DNA of 64,000 nt, from NCBI GenBank assembly GCA_040385245.1, contig JAZKHT010000012.1:1-64000 (forward strand), written 5' to 3'. The translations under genes were made by a program, and so were the position numbers. The notes beneath the pieces were generated by a model, which was not told the origin of the DNA, searched no databases, and saw only the letters and a program-made list of their open reading frames with translations. The stretch is from JAZKHT01 sp040385245 (GTDB lineage: Bacteria; Pseudomonadota; Alphaproteobacteria; Rhodobacterales; Rhodobacteraceae). Positions 15,800 to 24,987 of this stretch are shown here, one piece after another; position 1 is the stretch's first letter, and each line of letters starts with the position of its first letter.

Positions 15800-16705
15800 A
15801 TGCATCTGGAGTTTCGCCATCTCCGCACCATCCGCGCCATCCATCAGGCGGGCGGCCTGCAACGGGCCGCCGATATCCTGAACATGACGCAAAGCGCGCT
15901 GAGCCATCAGGTCAAGGGGCTGGAGGAACAGGCCGGGGTAGAGCTGTTCGTGCGCCGGTCCAAACCGATGCGGCTGTCGGCGGCGGGCCTGCGGATGCTG
16001 AAGCTGGCCGAACGCATCCTGCCCGAGATCGACGCGCTGGCCGAAGAATTCCGCGCGCTGAAATCGGGCAAGACGGGTCGGCTGCACATCGCCATCGAAT
16101 GTCACGCCTGTTTCGACTGGCTGTTCCCGGTGCTGGAACAGTTCCGTCACGCCTGGCCCGAGGTGGATGTGGACATCCGCGCCGGATTGGCCTTTGACGC
16201 CCTGCCCGCCCTGCTGCGCGAAGAGGTGGACCTTGTCATTTCTTCCGACCCGGTCGATCTGGGCGGCGTGGTGTTCAACCCGCTGTTCGACTACCACCCC
16301 ACCTTTGTTGCAGGCGCACAAAACCCGCTGGCCGCAAAAGACTGGATCGGGGCCGAGGATTTTCGCGATCAAGTGTTGATCACCTACCCCGTCAGCCGCG
16401 ACAAGCTGGACGTCTTTACCGAACTTCTGACGCCGGCCAAGGTTGAACCGCGCGGGCAGCGCCCGGTGGAACTGACTGCCGTGATCCTGATGCTGGTCGG
16501 ATCGAACCGGGGCGTGTCAGTCCTGCCAGACTGGGTGTTGCGCGACGTGCGCAGCAACGCGGACTATGTGACCCGCCCCCTGGGGCCGAAAACCATCACC
16601 AAGCGCCTTTATGCAGCCACGCGGGACGAGGACGCGACCAAACCCTTCATGGCGCATTTCCTGAAACTGGGCCGGTCGGAACCGGTGAAATTGCAGCGGG
16701 TATAG
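15800..16705 (+). CDS. LysR-family regulator, MetR-like
   Basis: A protein of 301 aa with an N-terminal winged HTH (HLRTIRAIHQAGGLQRAADI, TQSALSHQVKGLEEQAG) and a C-terminal periplasmic-binding-like effector domain. The HTH resembles that of MetR, the homocysteine-responsive regulator of methionine genes, and divergence from metF supports that role. The ATG at 15800 starts MHLEFRHLRTI, the usual LysR N-terminus; an in-frame ATG at 15695 would add 35 residues and overlap metF. Confidence 0.88.
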   Translation: MHLEFRHLRTIRAIHQAGGLQRAADILNMTQSALSHQVKGLEEQAGVELFVRRSKPMRLSAAGLRMLKLAERILPEIDALAEEFRALKSGKTGRLHIAIECHACFDWLFPVLEQFRHAWPEVDVDIRAGLAFDALPALLREEVDLVISSDPVDLGGVVFNPLFDYHPTFVAGAQNPLAAKDWIGAEDFRDQVLITYPVSRDKLDVFTELLTPAKVEPRGQRPVELTAVILMLVGSNRGVSVLPDWVLRDVRSNADYVTRPLGPKTITKRLYAATRDEDATKPFMAHFLKLGRSEPVKLQRV

Positions 16706-16862
16706 GCGTATTTCCTGCAATCAGCCTCTGACGGGTCAGGACGCAGGGAACACACAGCGGACAGGCCCCACAAGGCCCCCGCTGCGCCCTGCGCCCTACC
16801 CCCTTTCCTTCGCGGCGTCTGGCGTGTAGATCAGCCGCCTTGAACGCAAGGAACCGGAACCC

Positions 16863-17648
16863 ATGCAGGGCAGTGCCAACCTCAACCTGATGATCAAGAC
16901 CGCCCGCAAGGCCGGTCGCGCCCTTGTGAAAGACTTCCGCGAGGTCGAACAGCTTCAGGTGTCCAGCAAAGGCCCGGGTGATTTCGTCACCAAGGCCGAC
17001 CGCGAGGCAGAGCGGATCATCAAGACCGATCTGCTGGGTGCCCGCCCGACCTATGGCTGGGTCGGCGAAGAAACCGGCGCGCAGGACGGGGTTGACCCGA
17101 CGCGCCGCTGGATCGTGGATCCGCTGGACGGCACCACGAACTTTCTGCACGGCATGCCGCATTGGGCGGTGTCCATCGCCCTGGAACACAAGGGCGAGAT
17201 CGTGTCGGCGGTCGTGTTTGACGCCGCCAAGGACGAGATGTTCGTGGCCGAAAAGGGCGCAGGCTGCTGGCTGAACGAAAGCCGCCTGCGCGTGTCGGGC
17301 CGCCGCAACATGGTGGACGCCGTGTTTGCCACCGGCGTGCCGTTCGGCGCGAAACATACCCTGCCCGCGACCTTGCAGGATCTGGCCCGCTTGATGCCCG
17401 CATGCGCCGGGGTGCGGCGCTGGGGGGCGGCCTCGCTCGATCTGGCCTATGTCGCGGCGGGCCGCTTTGACGGCTATTGGGAGCGCGAGCTGAACGCATG
17501 GGATATCGCCGCGGGCATCCTGCTGGTGCGGGAAGCGGGCGGGTTTGTCTCGGCCATCCGCGAAGGCGACGATCCCTTGGAAAAAGGCGCAGTGATCTGC
17601 GCGAACGAGCCGCTGTTCGAACCCTTCCGCAAGATCATCCGCGGCTGA
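16863..17648 (+). CDS. Inositol monophosphatase family protein (SuhB-like)
   Basis: A Mg2+-dependent phosphatase of 261 aa. Metal-binding motifs are present: the Glu in GWVGEETG, the core WIVDPLDGTTNFLHG, and WDIAAGILLVREAGG. Candidate substrates are inositol-1-phosphate and related sugar phosphates; SuhB members also act in RNA polymerase antitermination. Length is standard. It stands between the LysR gene and the converging rhomboid gene, and is probably monocistronic. Confidence 0.93.
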   Translation: MQGSANLNLMIKTARKAGRALVKDFREVEQLQVSSKGPGDFVTKADREAERIIKTDLLGARPTYGWVGEETGAQDGVDPTRRWIVDPLDGTTNFLHGMPHWAVSIALEHKGEIVSAVVFDAAKDEMFVAEKGAGCWLNESRLRVSGRRNMVDAVFATGVPFGAKHTLPATLQDLARLMPACAGVRRWGAASLDLAYVAAGRFDGYWERELNAWDIAAGILLVREAGGFVSAIREGDDPLEKGAVICANEPLFEPFRKIIRG

Positions 17649-17689
17649 ACTGCGGCAGACAGGGCGCGGTGCGCCTGTCGCAACCCCCG

Positions 17690-17726
17690 GGGGTTTCACA
17701 CCCCCGGACCCCCGTGGGATATTTAG
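17690..17726. repeat. GC-rich terminator-like intergenic repeat, copy 1
   Basis: Runs of CCCCCGG and CCCCCG are followed by GGGATATTTAG. The CGGGGG/ATATCC core recurs in inverted orientation near 57809 and 63095. In this order such elements often sit downstream of genes. It lies between two converging genes and may act as a shared transcription stop. Confidence 0.5.
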
Positions 17727-17768
17727 AAAACAGATGAAGATGGCAGGTCGGCATCGCGGACGACCCGG

Positions 17769-18518
17769 TCACCTGCGCCGGTTGATCCGGGGCACGGACG
17801 ATTTCGCGGTCAGCGGATAAACCGTGCCGGGATGCGGCGGTTGGCCGTGGGTGCGCCCCCAGAAAGCGGTGCCGCCAAGGCGCAGCCACAAGGGAATGGC
17901 CAACACCAGCCCGGCCACGAACCCGCCCGCATGCGCCCAATAGGCAACCCCACCCATGTCCCCGGGCATGGCAAGCCCGTTGAAGAGTTGCAGCCCGAAC
18001 CACAGGCCGAGCATGATCCAAGCCGGAACCGGAAACACCCGGATGAAGATCACGATGATGAACAGCACATCGACCCGGGCGCGCGGGAACAGCAACAGAT
18101 ACCCCCCCATCACCCCGGCAATCGCGCCGGAGGCGCCCACCATCGGCACCTGACTGGCCGGGTCCGCCCCCATCTGCAACCCCGCCGCCGCAAGGCCCGA
18201 GGCAAGGTAGAACCCGGCAAAGCGGACGTGCCCCATCTCGTCTTCCAGATTGTCACCGAATATCCACAAAAACAGCATGTTGCCGATCAGATGCATCCAG
18301 CCGCCGTGCAGGAACATCGACGTCAGGAACGTGTAATACCCGTCACCAAAGGTGATGCGCGCGGGCACCAGACCCCAGTTCAGAAAGAACCACGCAAGCT
18401 GGTCTTCCGACGTAATCGTAAGCCAATAGGACAGGAAGACCGCGATGTTAACCGCGATCAGCGTCCATGTGAAATAGGGCGTGCCGCCCGAAGGGTTGTG
18501 GTCGCGGATCGGGAACAT
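17769..18518 (-). CDS. Rhomboid-family intramembrane serine protease
   Basis: A protein of 249 aa with about six membrane helices. The catalytic dyad is visible: Ser in GASGAIAG and His in AHAGGFVAG. HGGWMHLIGNMLFLWIFGDN is the conserved loop-helix motif. It cleaves transmembrane substrates inside the inner membrane; its target is unknown. The ATG at 18518 (MFPIRDHNPSG) matches the family N-terminus. It is downstream of putA on the same strand but with a 60-base gap. Confidence 0.92.
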   Translation of the reverse strand: MFPIRDHNPSGGTPYFTWTLIAVNIAVFLSYWLTITSEDQLAWFFLNWGLVPARITFGDGYYTFLTSMFLHGGWMHLIGNMLFLWIFGDNLEDEMGHVRFAGFYLASGLAAAGLQMGADPASQVPMVGASGAIAGVMGGYLLLFPRARVDVLFIIVIFIRVFPVPAWIMLGLWFGLQLFNGLAMPGDMGGVAYWAHAGGFVAGLVLAIPLWLRLGGTAFWGRTHGQPPHPGTVYPLTAKSSVPRINRRR

Positions 18519-18578
18519 GGGGCCAGCCTTTCCGATCCGCGTCACGGCGTCAAGCGCAGGGGCAAACGCAGCGGCGCG

Positions 18579-21500
18579 TCACCCCTCGGACACCTGCGCC
18601 AGCAACTGCGCATTGCCGCCCGACGCCGTGGTGTCGATGCAGACATGCCGTTCCAGCCGGGCGTGGGCCGCATCGGGCATCCCGCCGATCAGCGGCAGGA
18701 TCGGGCCTGGGCGCAAGGCCAACGCTTGGGCGTAAGCGCGCCCCTGCTCTGCGCCGCCCCACCAGATCGCACCCGCAATCCCCAGCAAGGTGGTCAGGGC
18801 GGCGGCATCCAGCCCCGGCACGGCGATGCCGACCCCGCCCAGCGCACGGATTGCGCCCACCTGTTCGGCGGCAGCGACGGCGGAGGGGCCAAGGCACAGC
18901 ACCGGACCCCGCGCGACCGTGGTCAGGCGGTTTGATTCGCCCGTGGGGCCGGGCAGATCGTGGCTGACAGGACCGGGTGCCGCATGGGGACCACGCAACA
19001 GCTGCGCTGCGGCATCCGCCGTTATGGGCGCATCGTCAGCCTGCGTTGGGGCCACGCGCTGCACGGTAAAGCGATGCAGGTACTCTGGCCCGCCCGCCTT
19101 TGGCCCGGTGCCGGACAACCCCTCGCCGCCAAAGGGCTGGCTGCCGACCACGGCACCGATCTGGTTGCGATTCACATAGGTGTTGCCGACGCGCAGCCGT
19201 TCGACAATCCGCTGCACGCGGTCGTCGATCCGTGTGTGCAGCCCGAAGGTCAACCCATAGCCCGTGGCATTGACCGCATCGATCACCGCGTCGATCTCGG
19301 TCGCCTTGAAGGTGGCGATGTGCAGCACGGGGCCGAAGATTTCGCGTGGCATGGCCTCGATGCCCTTTACGCGGATCACCGTGGGGGGGATGAAGGTGCC
19401 TGTGGCGGGTGCGGCCAGTTCCTTCAGCACGCGCCCTTCGGCCCGCGCCGCGTCAATGTAGGCGCGGATGTCGGCCTGTGCGTCGGCATCGATCACCGGG
19501 CCGGTGTCGGTGGCCAGATCCCACGGATCACCGGGGGCCAGATCGTCCATCGCGCCAAACAGCATCTCTGACACGGTATGGGCTACGTCGTCCTGCACAT
19601 AAAGGCAGCGCAGGGCCGAACAGCGTTGCCCTGCCGACTGAAAGGCCGAAGCAAGGATGTCGCGCACCGCCTGTTCGGGCAGGGCCGTGCTGTCCACCAG
19701 CATCGCATTCAACCCGCCGGTTTCGGCGATCAGCGGCGCGTCGGGCGCAAGATTGGCCGCCATCGCCTTGCGGATCAGCAAGGCGGTGTCGGTCGATCCG
19801 GTAAAGGCCACACCATCCACGCGCGGGTCAGCGGTCAGGGCCGCGCCAACCGTCGCCCCGTCGCCCGGCAGCAGTTGCAGCGCGGTCATGGGCACACCTG
19901 CCCGGTGCAGCAGATCGACGGCCAGCGTGGCGATCAACGGCGTCTGTTCGGCAGGCTTTGCCAGCACCCCATTGCCAGCAGACAGCGCGGCGGCAATTTG
20001 CCCGGTAAAGATCGCCAACGGAAAGTTCCACGGGCTGATGCAGACAAATCGCCCGCGCGCAGGATGCGTCAGGCCCGCAGCGCCGGTGGCGTAGTAGCGC
20101 AGGAAATCCACCGCCTCGCGCAGTTCCGACACGGCGTCGGCCAGCGTCTTTCCCGCCTCGCGCGCAAGAAGGGCGAAGATCGGGCCGAACTCTGCCTCAT
20201 AAAGATCGGCGGCGCGCATCAGCACCTCGGCGCGCTGGGGGGCGGCGGCGGCCCAGGGTTCGGCCAGACGCAGCGCCGTTTCCACATCCGGGGTGGCGGC
20301 GGGGGTGACATGGCCCACCAGCGCGCCGGTCGCCGGATCGCGGACGTCGTGGCGCACGCCGCCCACCGGCCTGCCTGCGATGCGGGGGCCTGCGTCAAAG
20401 ATCGCCGTGTGATGCGGGGCGCGGGCCGCATCGATGGCGGCAAGATCGGTAGCGTCCGTCAGATCCCAGCCGCGCGAATTGGGTCGGGGGGCGAACAGCG
20501 CTGGCCCTGCCGGAATGGCGGGATTGACCGCACCCATCCCCTCTATCGCGGTAAGGGGGCAAGCGGCGACCGCGGCGGGGGGCACCTCTTCATTGACGAT
20601 CTGGTTGACGAAGCTGGAGTTTGCACCGTTTTCCAGCAACCGCCGCACCAGATAGGCCAACAGGTCGCGATGCGCACCGACGGGGGCATAGATGCGGCAG
20701 CGCGTGCCGTGATCGGTCAGAACGATGTCATGCAGGCGTTCGCCCATGCCATGCAAACGCTGGAATTCGAACGCGGTCTTGTCGGTCGCCATGTCCAGAA
20801 TAGCCGCGACCGTGTGCGCGTTGTGGGTGGCGAATTGCGGATAGATGCGGTCTGTCATCCCCAACAGCTTTTTCGCATGGGCGATATAGCTGACATCCGT
20901 TGCCTGCTTGCGGGTAAAGACGGGGAAAGAGGTCAGGCCCAGAACCTGCGCCCGCTTTACCTCGGCGTCCCAATAGGCGCCTTTGACCAGCCGCACCATG
21001 ATCTTGCGATCCAGCCGCGTGGCCAGCGCGTGCAGCCAGTCGATGACGGCCCCCGCGCGACGGCCGTAAGCCTGCACCACGACGCCAAAGCCGTCCCACC
21101 CCGTTAGCGCGGGGTCTTGCAACGTGGCCTCGATCACCTGCAAGGACAGGGTCAGGCGGTCCGCCTCTTCGGCGTCGATGTTGAAGCCCAGACCCGCCGC
21201 CTTTGCCAAACCAGCCAGCGCGCGCACCCGGGGCACCAGTTCCTCCATCACGCGGGCGCGTTTGGCGACCTCGTACCTCGGGTGCAGGGCGGAAAGTTTC
21301 ACCGAAATGCCGGGGTTGGTGCGGATGTCGCGGGTGGTGGCCGCAGCAGCGATGGCGGTGATCGCCTTGGAATAGGCCAGATGGTATCGCCGGGCGTCGC
21401 CTTCGGTGCGGGCCGCCTCTCCCAGCATGTCATAGCTGTAGGTGTAGCCCTTGGCTTCAAGTTCTGTCGCGCGCTTCATCGCAAGGTCGATGGTTTCTCC

Positions 21501-22022
21501 CAGCACAAAGTTGCGCCCCATTTCCTTCATCGCGCGGGCGACGGCGGTGCGGATGACGGGTTCCCCCAACCGCTTGACCGCGGCCCGCAGGTGCCCGACG
21601 ACGCCCGGTTCGCGGTCTTCCAGCACCTTGCCGGTCAGCATCAGCGCCCAGGTGGACGCGTTGACCAGACTGGAGGCTGACCGCCCCAGATGACGCCCCC
21701 AGTCGGACGGGGCGATCTTGTCCTCGATCAGGGCATCCATGGTTTCGGCGTCCGGCACGCGCAACAGCGCCTCGGCCAGACACATCAGGGCGATGCCTTC
21801 TTCGGTGGACAGGCCGTATTCGGCCAGGAACACCTCCATCAACCCCGGCTTCACCGAACGGCGGATGCGCGTCACCAGATCGGCCCCGGCGGCGGTGATC
21901 CGGGCGCGCGTCGGCGCATCAAGATCGGCCTGCGCGATCAGGGCGCGGACCAGCGCGCCCTCGTCCGCAAGGCTGGCTGTTTCGATGGTGGACCAGGCGG
22001 TGTCAAAGCTGTCGCGGGGCAT
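18579..22022 (-). CDS. putA: Bifunctional proline dehydrogenase / L-glutamate gamma-semialdehyde dehydrogenase
   Basis: An enzyme of 1147 aa that oxidises proline to glutamate with FAD, then NAD. The PRODH barrel shows RLVKGAYWDAEVKRAQ near residue 344 and the EEADRLTLS motif. The aldehyde dehydrogenase shows ISPWNFPLAIFTGQIAAAL, FTGSTDTALLIRKA, AETGGLNAM and the nucleophile Cys near 800 in AGQRCSALRC. The start lacks a ribbon-helix-helix domain, so it should not repress its own gene; the Lrp-type PutR encoded nearby fits as activator. The C-terminal extra domain of about 150 residues after the ALDH core is present. AGGA sits 7 bases before the ATG at 22022. Confidence 0.96.
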   Translation of the reverse strand: MPRDSFDTAWSTIETASLADEGALVRALIAQADLDAPTRARITAAGADLVTRIRRSVKPGLMEVFLAEYGLSTEEGIALMCLAEALLRVPDAETMDALIEDKIAPSDWGRHLGRSASSLVNASTWALMLTGKVLEDREPGVVGHLRAAVKRLGEPVIRTAVARAMKEMGRNFVLGETIDLAMKRATELEAKGYTYSYDMLGEAARTEGDARRYHLAYSKAITAIAAAATTRDIRTNPGISVKLSALHPRYEVAKRARVMEELVPRVRALAGLAKAAGLGFNIDAEEADRLTLSLQVIEATLQDPALTGWDGFGVVVQAYGRRAGAVIDWLHALATRLDRKIMVRLVKGAYWDAEVKRAQVLGLTSFPVFTRKQATDVSYIAHAKKLLGMTDRIYPQFATHNAHTVAAILDMATDKTAFEFQRLHGMGERLHDIVLTDHGTRCRIYAPVGAHRDLLAYLVRRLLENGANSSFVNQIVNEEVPPAAVAACPLTAIEGMGAVNPAIPAGPALFAPRPNSRGWDLTDATDLAAIDAARAPHHTAIFDAGPRIAGRPVGGVRHDVRDPATGALVGHVTPAATPDVETALRLAEPWAAAAPQRAEVLMRAADLYEAEFGPIFALLAREAGKTLADAVSELREAVDFLRYYATGAAGLTHPARGRFVCISPWNFPLAIFTGQIAAALSAGNGVLAKPAEQTPLIATLAVDLLHRAGVPMTALQLLPGDGATVGAALTADPRVDGVAFTGSTDTALLIRKAMAANLAPDAPLIAETGGLNAMLVDSTALPEQAVRDILASAFQSAGQRCSALRCLYVQDDVAHTVSEMLFGAMDDLAPGDPWDLATDTGPVIDADAQADIRAYIDAARAEGRVLKELAAPATGTFIPPTVIRVKGIEAMPREIFGPVLHIATFKATEIDAVIDAVNATGYGLTFGLHTRIDDRVQRIVERLRVGNTYVNRNQIGAVVGSQPFGGEGLSGTGPKAGGPEYLHRFTVQRVAPTQADDAPITADAAAQLLRGPHAAPGPVSHDLPGPTGESNRLTTVARGPVLCLGPSAVAAAEQVGAIRALGGVGIAVPGLDAAALTTLLGIAGAIWWGGAEQGRAYAQALALRPGPILPLIGGMPDAAHARLERHVCIDTTASGGNAQLLAQVSEG

Positions 22023-22166
22023 GGGGGCATCCTGTTGAGGTGCCCCCATGATAGCGCGGAACGGATCGGCGTTCTTCCCGATTATCGCCCATCCAACAGG
22101 CCATTGGCCTGATTAAATCGCAATTTTCCAGCCAAACGCCGGATACAGCCGCCGATCAAAGGCGGA

Positions 22167-23033
22167 TCACAGAAAGAAGTCGCCGGCCCCCAATGAGGCG
22201 ACGCCAACCAACCTCAGACTGAAATCCGCGACCCGGTCGCCGTTCACATCGGCAAACACCAGCATGTCCGCGCCGACGTCCTGATACCAGACGCCGTTCT
22301 TTGTGGCCTTGGTGCCACCCCAGACAAACACCTGATTGCCCGCTTTCGCGGCATTGGCGTCAATGCCGATAAGGTCGATGTCATCCACCCGCGTGCGGAA
22401 ATCCCGCACCGTGTCGCGGCTTGCACCCGCGCTGCTGTCCGCTGTGGTGGAAAAGATGAACACATCGCGGCTGCTGTCGATGCCGCCCGACAGGATATCC
22501 GTGCCCGTGCCCCCGTGCAGACGGTCGGCCCCGGTCCCACCCCGGATGATGTCATTGCCAGACCCGCCAGCGATGGTGTCGTTGCCCGCAAATCCGTCGA
22601 TGGTGTCATTGCCCGCGTAGGACCGGATCAGATCGTTGCCGTCGGACAGAAAGAACGTGTCTGCTTTTGAGAAAGCCTGCACCATCAGCGCTGCGTCATC
22701 CGCCGTGCCGGATGTCAACCGCGCCCTTTCGACAGCGACCGCCGAAAGGCTGACCCCGACCGCACCCCAATACGTGTCCCCATCCATGGACCCATCAACA
22801 AGCATCGTAACAGTGCCCGCTGTCATTGCGTTTGTGCGCGTGTCAAAGCGTATGCCGGTCCCGATAATCCCAAAGACACTTTCACCGCCGTCATAGCGCA
22901 GGGCGACCATGTCTACGACAGCGCCGTCCATCTCGACGTTATCGCCAAATCGTATAGCGTCGGACGACCGATACAGGCTGTACAGACTAAATGTGTCCAT
23001 ATTCACGGGTACTTCGGCGTAAAAATCGGCCAT
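22167..23033 (-). CDS. RTX (hemolysin-type calcium-binding) secreted protein
   Basis: A protein of 288 aa without a signal peptide. Nonapeptide repeats run from about residue 150 to 200 (YAGNDTIDGFAGNDTIAGG, GSGNDIIRGGTGADRLHGG, GTGTDILSGG). They bind Ca2+ in a beta-roll, and the protein ends with GAGDFFL, a hydrophobic end typical of type I secretion substrates. The N-terminal 140 residues show no enzyme motif I recognise. No type I transporter genes lie nearby. It is inserted between putA and putR, which are usually adjacent. The ATG at 23033 (MADFYAEVPV) is chosen over one at 23090. Confidence 0.85.
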   Translation of the reverse strand: MADFYAEVPVNMDTFSLYSLYRSSDAIRFGDNVEMDGAVVDMVALRYDGGESVFGIIGTGIRFDTRTNAMTAGTVTMLVDGSMDGDTYWGAVGVSLSAVAVERARLTSGTADDAALMVQAFSKADTFFLSDGNDLIRSYAGNDTIDGFAGNDTIAGGSGNDIIRGGTGADRLHGGTGTDILSGGIDSSRDVFIFSTTADSSAGASRDTVRDFRTRVDDIDLIGIDANAAKAGNQVFVWGGTKATKNGVWYQDVGADMLVFADVNGDRVADFSLRLVGVASLGAGDFFL

Positions 23034-23177
23034 GCCATCACTCTTTACTGAATCTCGACTGTTTGCACTATACCCGCACTGGTTGCGCAAGCAATCCCCA
23101 CTATCCTAAAACGTCGCCCTGTGCAGACCCGTTTTGCGTCCCTATGATCCCGCAAGACGCCCTGACCCGAGGACACG

Positions 23178-23639
23178 ATGGCCGATCCGCACCCCAGCCT
23201 GGACCGTTTCGATCATGCCATCCTGCGCGAACTGGCTACCGACGGGCGCGTCAGCGCGACCGAACTTGCCCGCCGCATCGGGCTGTCGAAATCGCCCGTG
23301 CAGGCGCGCATCAAACGGCTGGAGGATGCAGGCGTCATCACTGGCTACCGCGCCCTGCTGGACCCGATCCGCATGGGCCTTGCCCACGTCGCCTTTGTCG
23401 AGGTGCGCCTGTCCGACACGCGCGAAGCCGCCCTTCAGGCGTTCAACAAGGCCGTGCTTGCCATCCCCGAGGTGGAACAGTGCCACATGATCGCCAGCCG
23501 GTTCGACTATCTGCTCAAGGTGCGCACCGCCGATATACAGGAGTATCGCCGCGTTCTGGCCACTGGCATATCGGCGCTGCCGCATGTCGCCTCTACCTCG
23601 ACCTATGTGGCGATGGAGGCGGTGAAGGAACTCTACTGA
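23178..23639 (+). CDS. putR: Lrp/AsnC-family regulator, probably PutR
   Basis: A protein of 153 aa. The N-terminal HTH (FDHAILRELATDGRVSATEL, GLSKSPVQARIKRLEDAGVI) is followed by the RAM effector domain (VAFVEVRLSDTREAAL, VEQCHMIASRFDYLLKVRT). In alphaproteobacteria a regulator of this type activates putA in response to proline. Here it is divergent from putA but separated from it by the RTX gene, so its role as PutR is likely rather than proven. Confidence 0.88.
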   Translation: MADPHPSLDRFDHAILRELATDGRVSATELARRIGLSKSPVQARIKRLEDAGVITGYRALLDPIRMGLAHVAFVEVRLSDTREAALQAFNKAVLAIPEVEQCHMIASRFDYLLKVRTADIQEYRRVLATGISALPHVASTSTYVAMEAVKELY

Positions 23640-23741
23640 CCGCACCCACCCTGCGCTGGCGAACGCCCCCTGCGCCCTGACGCAGGGTGTGGGCGGCCTG
23701 TATCGGCCCTATGTTCCCCTTACATGAAGCGGAGAATGGAC

Positions 23742-24713
23742 ATGGGTTTGTTGGTAGGTGGCGCGTGGCAGTCGGGTTGGTATGACACCGGATCATCCGG
23801 CGGCGCGTTCGTGCGCAGTCAGGCAACATTTCGCGACTGGATCACGCCAGACGGCGCGGCCGGACCATCCGGCAAGGCCGGGTATGCCGCGGAATCCGGG
23901 CGCTATCACCTCTATGTCTCGCTTGCCTGTCCGTGGGCGCATCGCACGCTGATCTTTCGGACGATCAAGGGGCTTGCCCCCCATATCGGCGTTTCGGTCG
24001 TGCATCCCGACATGCTGACCGATGGCTGGACCTTTGCCACCGATTTTCCCGGGACAACGGGGGATGATCTGTTCGCCCTGCCCTTTCTGCGCGACATCTA
24101 CGCCCGCGCCTTGCCCGATGTGACCACCCGCGTCACCGTGCCGGTGCTGTGGGACAAGGAAACCGGCAGCATTGTCAGCAACGAATCCTCGGAAATCATC
24201 CGCATGTTCAATTCGGCCTTCGACAGGCTGACCGGCAACACCGATGATTACTGGCCCGACCCGCTGCGAGACGGGATCGCGGCGATGAACACCCGCATCT
24301 ATGACACCATCAACAACGGCGTCTACAAGGCCGGTTTCGCCACGGCCCAAGGCCCGTATGACCGCGCGGTCCATGCGCTGTTCGCCAGTCTGGACTGGCT
24401 GGAGGCGCACCTTGTCACTCACCGCTGGCTGATGGGCGACACCCTGACCGAGGCGGATTGGCGGCTTTTCACCACCCTGATCCGGTTCGATCCGGTCTAT
24501 CACCTGCATTTCAAATGCAACCGGCGACGGATCGTGGATTACCCCAACCTCTGGGCCTATACGCGGGCGATGTATCAATGGCCGGGTGTCGCGGAAACGG
24601 TCGATCTGGCCCAAATCGTGCGCCACTACCACTATAGTCACGAGACGATAAATCCGCACCGGATCATCCCGATCAACCCGGTTCTCGATTACCTTGAACC
24701 ACACGGGCGATAG
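23742..24713 (+). CDS. Glutathione S-transferase, omega/Xi class (glutathionyl-hydroquinone reductase)
   Basis: A protein of 323 aa. The thioredoxin-like N-terminal domain has LYVSLACPWAHRT with the catalytic Cys in the CPW motif, and NESSEIIRMFNSAF binds the glutathione. The helical C-terminal domain shows GDTLTEADWRLFTTLIRFD and the HFKCNRRRI-YPNLWAYTR block typical of YqjG/ECM4. It reduces glutathionyl-hydroquinones. GGAG with a 7-base spacing supports the ATG at 23742; ATGs at 23724 and 23736 are possible. It runs towards tRNA-Leu. Confidence 0.93.
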   Translation: MGLLVGGAWQSGWYDTGSSGGAFVRSQATFRDWITPDGAAGPSGKAGYAAESGRYHLYVSLACPWAHRTLIFRTIKGLAPHIGVSVVHPDMLTDGWTFATDFPGTTGDDLFALPFLRDIYARALPDVTTRVTVPVLWDKETGSIVSNESSEIIRMFNSAFDRLTGNTDDYWPDPLRDGIAAMNTRIYDTINNGVYKAGFATAQGPYDRAVHALFASLDWLEAHLVTHRWLMGDTLTEADWRLFTTLIRFDPVYHLHFKCNRRRIVDYPNLWAYTRAMYQWPGVAETVDLAQIVRHYHYSHETINPHRIIPINPVLDYLEPHGR

Positions 24714-24731
24714 CCATCAGGCGATGACCAG

Positions 24732-24814
24732 TAGCCGCTGTGGGAGTCGAACCCACACGCCCTTGCGAGCAACGGATTTTAAGTCCGGTCTGTCTACCAT
24801 TCCAGCAAGCGGCC
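24732..24814 (-). tRNA. tRNA-Leu (UAA)
   Basis: The reverse strand gives a type II tRNA of 83 nt. The acceptor pairs GGCCGCT with AGCGGCT, the anticodon loop is CTTAAAA, the long variable arm is TGCTCGCAAGGGC-like, and the T arm is GTGGGTTCGACTCCCAC. The discriminator is A and no CCA is encoded. No integrase lies near it. Confidence 0.93.
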
Positions 24815-24987
24815 ACTGATCACCGTCATAGTTGCGCGGCCTTCGCGCCTCAAGCGGCAATCTGCACAAGGCTGCCCAAGGTCTGCCGCGCAAATGCCAA
24901 GGTCGCGCGATCCTCCTTGGAGCAGGGGGCTTTGCCCCCGGCGGCAGAGGATTTACTCTGACGTCATTGCCGTTCAGGGATTTCATC

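Noticed and set aside
22050..22166. A gene between putA and the RTX gene
   Set aside because: The gap is about 140 bases and no open frame with a recognisable protein is present.
24832..24987. N-terminal extension of the envelope protein
   Set aside because: The upstream in-frame residues overlap the tRNA-Leu and a GC-rich repeat, and precede a clear signal peptide at 24988.
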